A stretch of 64,000 nucleotides of DNA from Clytia hemisphaerica (taxonomy: Eukaryota; Cnidaria; Hydrozoa; Leptothecata; Clytiidae): positions 2,154,604 to 2,218,603 of the forward strand of contig CACVBU010001154.1 of NCBI GenBank assembly GCA_902728285.1, in the 5' to 3' direction. Within the stretch, counting starts at the first letter, position 1. Every line of letters begins with the position of its first letter. The notes under the pieces are model-generated. The model did no database searches and had not been told where the DNA came from. It worked only from the letters and a program-made list of their open reading frames with translations. The position numbers were made by a program, and so were the translations under genes. Positions 59,301 through 64,000 of the stretch are shown piece by piece.

Positions 59301-62300
59301 AGATATTTCATGCGCAAGTTCAACTTTTCGCCACACTTTTGTCAAAATTGACCACAAATAGCATCTTCTGCATGAATTATCTTGAGTTAGGTAATGAAAT
59401 CGGCTATACCTGTTAAAAGTCTTCTATATAGTTTTTCGAGAGCTTTCAAATGGTATACTTGATAATGTCTGAAAATAAGTTTGAAATTTTCAAAAAATTT
59501 CGCCCTTAGGGTTTTGCCTGGGGAAAAAAGAAATGTCCCAAAAAAGGGATGTTCCACCAGTGGGATTTTAGGGGAATTTTTCCTGAGGTATAAGCATCCT
59601 ATAGAGGAGGTCTGGAGAAAGTTTCAGCTAGATCATATTGTTTTCCCGTAAATTATGCTAAACGACCCCACTATTATGTATTGGAATTCCTACGGGAGCT
59701 CTTTGTAAAATAGCTAAGTTGGCAAAAAGACTTTTCCCGGGGGTTTGAGGAAAAAACAAAACTGGATCATAATTTGCCTTAAGTCTATTTCAAATTAGCT
59801 GGCAGTGTTTTTTCAAACCTCAATAACTTTTGATAGAATTTGAATTAGTTAGCGGTTTTGTGCTCGTTAAAAAGATAATCCAGAGTGGAATATTATCAAA
59901 AAAGAAAAAAATCCAAGAAATGGAAAAACAATTTTCTTCTTCTTCATTTTCAATCTTTTTATTTTCCGACCTTTTTGGAGTTTTTTATTTTAAAAGCAAT
60001 AATTCCACTCCTGTTTGTCTTTTCTCAATGAGCACAAAATCGCTACTTAATTCAAATTATATCAAAAGTTATTGAGGTTTGAAAAAATACTGCCAGCTAA
60101 TTTGAAATAGACTTTAAATTTACACTGTCACATGCTTAAAATGAATAAGTAATCATTCTATCGTGGGTGCAAAATAAGGCGGAACTAAATATAGCGTCCT
60201 TGGCCATAATATTGCTGCCTCATCTCTATTCGCCCGCACGAGAACACAAGCTAATCATTTTTTTCTCGCACACTAAAGGGGAAAAAGAAAGTGATCTATA
60301 TTCTTCGAAGAAAGAACGTCAAAAAAAACCCATTGACCAAGAGATGTATTTTGGGGTAGAGAATTGATCCTATGAAGACGAAAAAATTTTGGCAAACAGA
60401 GGGGCCACCTAGAATATTTTCCAGTAGGGGGGCTACCTGTATCCTAGAAGAAGTTGGGTCCAGTGCATTGCACACGTTCGACTATTATTAAAGTTATTTG
60501 AATTTTTAAAAATTTTCATTCGAGTGCCTGTATTAATGGATCATGACGATTCTTTTTTTCAGCTAAAAAAATGATGTTCAAGAACTGGAGAAGATCTTAT
60601 CAAGTGTAATCAGAAGTAATGTTCGTCAAATTATTGTTCAGTCCATATCTTCACTGAAATCACAAATAGAAAAACTTGAAGCTGAAAAAGCCAAAGCCCA
60701 AGCAGCATCCAAAGCGCCATCAGATGAAAAAAGTAGCAACAAACCTATCTACACAGTAAAGATTTCTACATACGGTAAGGGAAATTGAATTTAATATCTA
60801 ATGAGGGACTCGATTGAAAATATATTAAAAAAGGCATTTGGAGGCTCACAATAAATTAATAGTCTACACATTGGAGTTGATTTATGCTGATTCTGACACA
60901 ACCTCTATTTAGGTTTTGACGAGTCGAGTAAATTTGTCAAAATTTATGTCAGCATTAAAAACGTAGAAAAGATTAAAGATGATCAAATTCTCTTCGAAAC
61001 AACCGAGACTTCAATGAAAATGACAGTGCGAAATCACATGGATCGCCACCACGTTCTACATATCCAGAGACTGGCACATCCAATCAATACCACTGCTTGC
61101 ACTTGTAAAGTAAGCTTGTAACTTTTTTGCACTCGCATATCATTTTATAACGAATTAGCCAAAAAAAAGCGCTCAAAGATAGTAGTTTACTTGTTACAGC
61201 AATCAAGTTTCTAACCTTCATGGTTCCTTTTCCATACTTGATGGTACTAATAGTCCTGATCATTGTATTAATCAATGACCGAAAAAAAGTATTGCTGCAA
61301 GATTTTGTTTTCTTATAATGATTATGAAAATTTTTGATTCTGACTGATCTCTACTGGTATTGCACCTTACGCTATTAAATCGAACGTTTTTTCGTCATAA
61401 TGTTATCAATTGCTTGACAGTTTTGTAAGATTAACTATTGTTTCCATTCAGGTAAAAGCCGGTAATATTGTGATAGCACTTCGAAAAGCAGAGGACGGTC
61501 AGACATGGGGTGGAATGACTGAAGCACAACGCAAAGATAAAGAGGCAAAGTAAGAGATTTTCGTAATGGATAAATCAAATCCGGTGTTCATAGTGGGCAC
61601 CAGAATCCATAACCAGCCGATAATTTTAAAAACCACAAAACAAAAGAAAGTCCGAAAAGATTCATTCTGACATCAAAAATCTTGAAGTAACAGACGAAGT
61701 GATCTCAAGTAAAATATGCTATATTCCGTATTCTATCTAATACATCATTCAGGCAAAAAGTAAGTACAAAGAATAAAAGCTACTATTTATAAAAGTCATG
61801 GTAAAAAAAAAATCGTAAAAATGTTATCAATAAAAAGGCAATTAAAACGTAAAATTGTGGGCACCCCCCCCCCTTTAAAAAGGGGGTTGAGAATTTTACT
61901 GAATTTAAAAGAAAGGGGGGCTTGTGAAAATTTCAAATAAAAGGGGTGGCTTGGACATAAAGAGGGGGGTTAATTTTTAAAAGGGGGGGGGGGGCTTGGA
62001 AGATTTGGCAATTTGCAAAAGAGTGTTTTCCATTCATTTTTAAATTACTCAAAAATTATTATATTTCCATTCATTTGAATGAAGCAAAAACTCTGTTTCT
62101 ACAACTCTTGATGGAGTCTGTTGCTTTTTCAACCTTTGCAAGACAGCTGCTTTTGTAAAAGGTTTCATAAAAGGTCGAAAAAAGAGGGGGGTTGAACTTA
62201 AACCTGGGAAAAAGAGGGGGTTGAAAAAAAAGAGGGGGGTTGAGGAATTTTCATTTTTAAGAGGGGGGCTGAGCTAAAAGAGGGGGTGTCATTTTTAAGG

Positions 62301-63067
62301 GGGGCTTGATACCCATCTGCCCACTATGGTGTTTAAGCGTTCTTCAGCTCTTTCTTCGTCGGTTCTTATTTATAGCCACTAATCTCATGCAATAACATTC
62401 TATGTTGAAAATGTTTTACTCGCTCTCTGTAGGCTGAGGCTAAATCCGTTAAAACTTGGTACAATAGAATAGGCCTTAAAAATGTTTCACATTTTAGAAC
62501 CTGCAAATGATTTTTGAATGCTACTACACAGGAATGTTAAAAATTTCAGCTCGATTCGAGGTCTTTCCTTTCAAACGACATCTTTCGAACATTCTTTAAT
62601 TCTTCAGTGGCCGTAGCATATGGGTAGGGAATCCGGTTGCCGCGATGTACAAAGTCGGGGGTTAGAAGATCCCCCATCCGGGTCATGCGGAAAAGGCCTG
62701 AGAGTGATAGCTATTTAATGAATTTCTGCTTGCTCTCAGCAACCACATAGTATAGTAGACGATCGATGGTTATAGTAGTAAAAGGAGTGGCGCTCGTCTA
62801 ATATTCAGGTAAGACAGTCAAGTAAAAGGTTGCCCTCTTCAACTTCTTCTTCCTTCACACAGGGATAATAAATTCAGCTCGAGCACGCCTTCAGACGCGA
62901 ACGAAGATCCACAAGCGGGCATCATGAACTTGATGAAGAAGATGTATGATGATGGTGACGATGATATGAAAAGAATGATCAAGAAGACTTGGTATGAATC
63001 TTCGCAAAAACAAGGCGGCGCAGGTGCTGGTGGTATGCCAGGAGTGCCTGGTATGCCCGGATTGTAA
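53313..63067 (+). CDS. CACYBP: Calcyclin-binding protein / Siah-interacting protein, 5 exons, frame broken by one base in exon 2
   Basis: Adaptor linking Siah-1, Skp1 and S100 proteins in ubiquitin-dependent degradation; cytosolic/nuclear. Exons 53313-53345, 60563-60774, 60913-61109, 61452-61549, 62863-63067, all GT-AG, about 247 aa (human 228). N-terminal helical hairpin ([11 protein letters not shown] then [20 protein letters not shown]), CS domain ([20 protein letters not shown] to [12 protein letters not shown]), and the SGS domain ([32 protein letters not shown]), which matches [20 protein letters not shown] of the human protein. The tail ends [17 protein letters not shown], not present in the human protein. 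After the exon 1/2 junction a run of seven A's puts TGA in frame; with six A's the frame continues as [10 protein letters not shown]. All other exons are intact, so an assembly or sequencing error in the homopolymer is likely, but a real frameshift is not excluded. Confidence 0.92.
53956..54630. mobile_element. CCAGACG-family MITE, copy c, with TSD
   Basis: 675 bp, left end CCAGACGATATGTCAATCGA, right end TCGATTGACATCGTCTGG, flanked by TAATTT on both sides (53950-53955 and 54631-54636). The interior has dozens of CAATCGAA / TTCGATTG words in both orientations around a unique 54180-54400 core. Open frames here (IERNR-type repeats on both strands) are artefacts of these words. Confidence 0.85.
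55981..57210. mobile_element. Second copy of the CAGTGTAGACC element, interrupted
   Basis: 55985-56035 and 56706-57210 align directly with 41087-41654 (shared ACAAACATCAATTTGTCAGA, GATCTATCACAGCTCAGT, ATCATTATCCCTTTATTTTC, GTGGCGTTTTTTTGCAAACT). The element at 56036-56705 is inserted within it. The left end is diverged; the right end GGTCTATACTG abuts another MITE. Confidence 0.8.
56036..56705. mobile_element. CAGTTAGG-ended element, copy 2, with TSD and empty site
   Basis: 670 bp, ends CAGTTAGGGAAACC and TTCCTAACTG, flanked by TCATT (56031-56035, 56706-56710). The uninterrupted site is seen in the copy at 41 kb (TGTCATCATTGACAATGAAAC), which proves insertion. Aligns with 34369-34941. Confidence 0.85.
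57211..57400. mobile_element. TA-site MITE, copy 2, left-truncated
   Basis: Begins inside the element at CTAATTCCGACACCCTTTTT and ends AGACCAAGTTACGGTA, matching the right end of 44257-44489. Confidence 0.7.
58199..58236. repeat. (CCGA)n microsatellite
   Basis: About seven CCGA units followed by CAGACAGGCAGACC. On the minus strand it makes a spurious GRSVGRSV-type peptide. Confidence 0.85.
58997..59676. mobile_element. 680-bp fold-back with paralogous empty site
   Basis: Arms of about 290 bp: ATGATCTAGCTGAAACTTTC, GGATGCTTATACCTCAGGAA and CCCACTGGTGGAACATCCC on the left recur inverted on the right. Ends are ATAGTATGGTCGT and ACGACCCCACTATTAT. The loop is a CTAACTCGAGATA hairpin like that at 39113. 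The homologous sequence at 35272-35300 (CCAATCGGGTTAGGTATTAG) runs through uninterrupted. Confidence 0.85.
59779..60117. repeat. 339-bp fold-back
   Basis: TTAAGTCTATTTCAAATTAG-CTGGCAGT and CAAACCTCAATAACTTTTGA on the left recur inverted as ATCAAAAGTTATTGAGGTTT and CTGCCAGCTAATTTGAAATA. The related copy at 35385 lacks it. Confidence 0.8.
60563..60774 (+). CDS. CACYBP: CacyBP exon 2 (one extra base)
   Basis: Acceptor TTTTTTTCAG, then CT and seven A's. From AATGATGTT on it reads [20 protein letters not shown], a linker [20 protein letters not shown], and the start of the CS domain [10 protein letters not shown], ending in one base of the next glycine codon. Confidence 0.92.
60913..61109 (+). 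CDS. CACYBP: CacyBP exon 3, CS domain
   Basis: [20 protein letters not shown] through [14 protein letters not shown]. Acceptor TCTATTTAG, donor GTAAGC, phase 1 in and 0 out. Confidence 0.95.
61452..61549 (+). CDS. CACYBP: CacyBP exon 4
   Basis: [32 protein letters not shown], end of the CS domain and W-containing linker to SGS. Donor GTAAGA after two bases of a lysine codon. Confidence 0.95.
61550..62862. other. CACYBP: CacyBP intron 4 (1.3 kb)
   Basis: Dominated by the G-run element 61590-62329; the remainder is AT-rich with no recognised feature. Confidence 0.75.
61590..62329. mobile_element. Element with CATAGTGGGCA ends and AGAGGGGGGTTGA motif array
   Basis: Ends CATAGTGGGCA and TGCCCACTATG, flanked by GTGTT on both sides. 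The interior carries ten or so AAAGAGGGGGGTTGA-like units, mostly at 61860-62000 and 62185-62300. No coding capacity. Confidence 0.65.
62863..63067 (+). CDS. CACYBP: CacyBP exon 5, SGS domain and GGMPG tail
   Basis: Acceptor [60 protein letters not shown] then the glycine/methionine/proline tail and TAA. Confidence 0.96.
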
Positions 63068-63620
63068 CAAAATATAGTATGTTCTTTGTATGGAGTGAGC
63101 AATTAGTGGAATTTTCTTCAGTTCAATTTTCGTAGTGTGCTGTCTATTCTAGAAAGATTCATTTTCAAGTTTTGGGTTATTTGATGGCTTAAGCATTTTT
63201 AAGCAATTTTATAGATTAAAGGAATTTCATAAATTCTACTAACTGACACGGCTTAATATAGAGTATAATATCAGGATGACATGAGATGTTCAATTTTTTA
63301 AATGATGGAATTTTTTTTCAGCACTAGGATTTTCTATTATTTTTTTTACTATATTTTCGACCAAAACTTATTCTAAACTCGATTTTATAAGTAATTGTTA
63401 TAAAGTGTAGATGAATTTATTATCAAGAACTGATGCACGAATCAATTGTAATTTCTGTAGGGTTCAGACTTGAAGAAAAGAGAAAGAGATATCAAATATT
63501 CAGAAAAAAAAGGTACTTAATTTGTTTTCAGTTCAATTTTTACCTTGAAGGGTAGCCGTACTCGCGACCATTTCTAACACATTGTACTATTCTGCGTCAT
63601 TTTTACACTTGAGTTTTGTC
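63068..63620. other. CACYBP: CacyBP 3' UTR / flank
   Basis: AT-rich. ATTAAA near 63215 is a possible polyadenylation signal. Nothing else recognised. Confidence 0.4.
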
Positions 63621-64000
63621 CCAAAATATGTGATATTCACTACAACCCCTTAGGGGTTTAAAAGGTTACTTATAGAACCATAGTCATTATAAAAACACTG
63701 GTCTGGAAGGCTTTCGTCTCTTTTTATTGTTAAAAGATGGACCTTACGTACCAAAATAGATTTATTTTGCAAACTTTTTGATCATGTGATTAGAAAATAG
63801 ACCAATCCTAAGAGGAGATTTTGGTAACGTGATCAAAAACTATGCAAATGGCAACTTGTCTTTGGTTTGTAACAAAAAAAAATTGAACAAAAAGCTAAAA
63901 CAATACATTGCCGGACCGGTGTTTTTTATAATGACTATGGTTCTATAAGTAACCTTTTAAACCCCGAAGGGATTGTAGCCGTGAATATCACATATTTTGT
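63621..64000. repeat. Fold-back running to the window edge
   Basis: CCAAAATATGTGATATTCAC, GGGTTTAAAAGGTTACTTAT and AGAACCATAGTCATTATAAA on the left recur inverted from 63910 to 64000. The right arm is cut by the end of the window, so full length and flanks are unknown. Confidence 0.8.

Larger units (their letters stand above)
53346..60562. other. CACYBP: CacyBP intron 1 (7.2 kb), nested elements
   Basis: Contains a 675-bp CCAGACG MITE (53956), AT-rich unassigned sequence (54631-55980), nested copies of the 41-kb and 34-kb elements (55981-57210), a TA-site MITE remnant, a CCGA microsatellite (58199-58236), an inverted fragment (about 58430-58810) and two fold-backs (58997-59676, 59779-60117). 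Confidence 0.8.

Overview
This is an AT-rich invertebrate metazoan nuclear sequence. Five multi- or single-exon genes of conserved animal families sit in a sea of short inverted-repeat (MITE / fold-back) elements. Evidence for animal origin: GT-AG introns with matched phases in every gene, a four-domain-type voltage-gated calcium channel, flotillin-1, calcyclin-binding protein, ZDHHC12 and a C19orf12-like protein. The channel mixes Cav1 and Cav2 signatures, as expected of an early-branching (possibly poriferan) Cav1/2 channel. That placement is inference; the taxon cannot be fixed from the sequence alone.

Layout. 1-17,216 (minus): the 5' ten coding exons of a Cav1/2 alpha-1 subunit, from the start codon at 17,216 through domain I, the AID linker and IIS1. 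The rest of the gene lies beyond base 1. Its 9.1-kb first intron holds a decayed PHD-finger CR1-like LINE ORF1 (about 11,994-13,192, plus) and a G-rich-ended MITE. 18,991-19,103 (minus) is an orphan candidate terminal exon. 21,000-24,300 is intergenic with four MITEs. 24,739-27,752 (minus): a three-exon, seven-finger C2H2 protein with a Q-rich C-terminal half. 29,122-29,973 (minus): ZDHHC12-like palmitoyltransferase. 30,489-30,914 (minus): C19orf12-like membrane protein.

31,000-40,000 is a transposon-derived desert. It contains a 1.7-kb element with about nine TGGACTTAGGCC-type motifs, a 1.1-kb palindrome with coding-like arms, nested MITEs, and a 3.36-kb fold-back with eight copies of a GCGTAACGGAAGGGACA-type motif. 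40,536-51,102 (plus): flotillin-1, 14 exons, all phases consistent, 425 aa. 53,313-63,067 (plus): calcyclin-binding protein (CacyBP/SIP), five exons, with one extra A breaking the frame at the start of exon 2. Its 7.2-kb first intron is packed with nested elements, some of whose paralogous empty sites lie at 34-36 kb and 41 kb. The window ends inside another fold-back.

The genes are not an operon and share no obvious pathway. Two are palmitoylation-related (ZDHHC12 is an S-acyltransferase; flotillin-1 is an S-acylated raft protein), but nothing here links them functionally. The most unusual feature is the repeat landscape. At least seven structurally distinct elements each carry their own short motif dispersed many times through the interior as well as terminal inverted repeats. 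Several insertions can be dated against one another by nesting, target-site duplications and paralogous empty sites.
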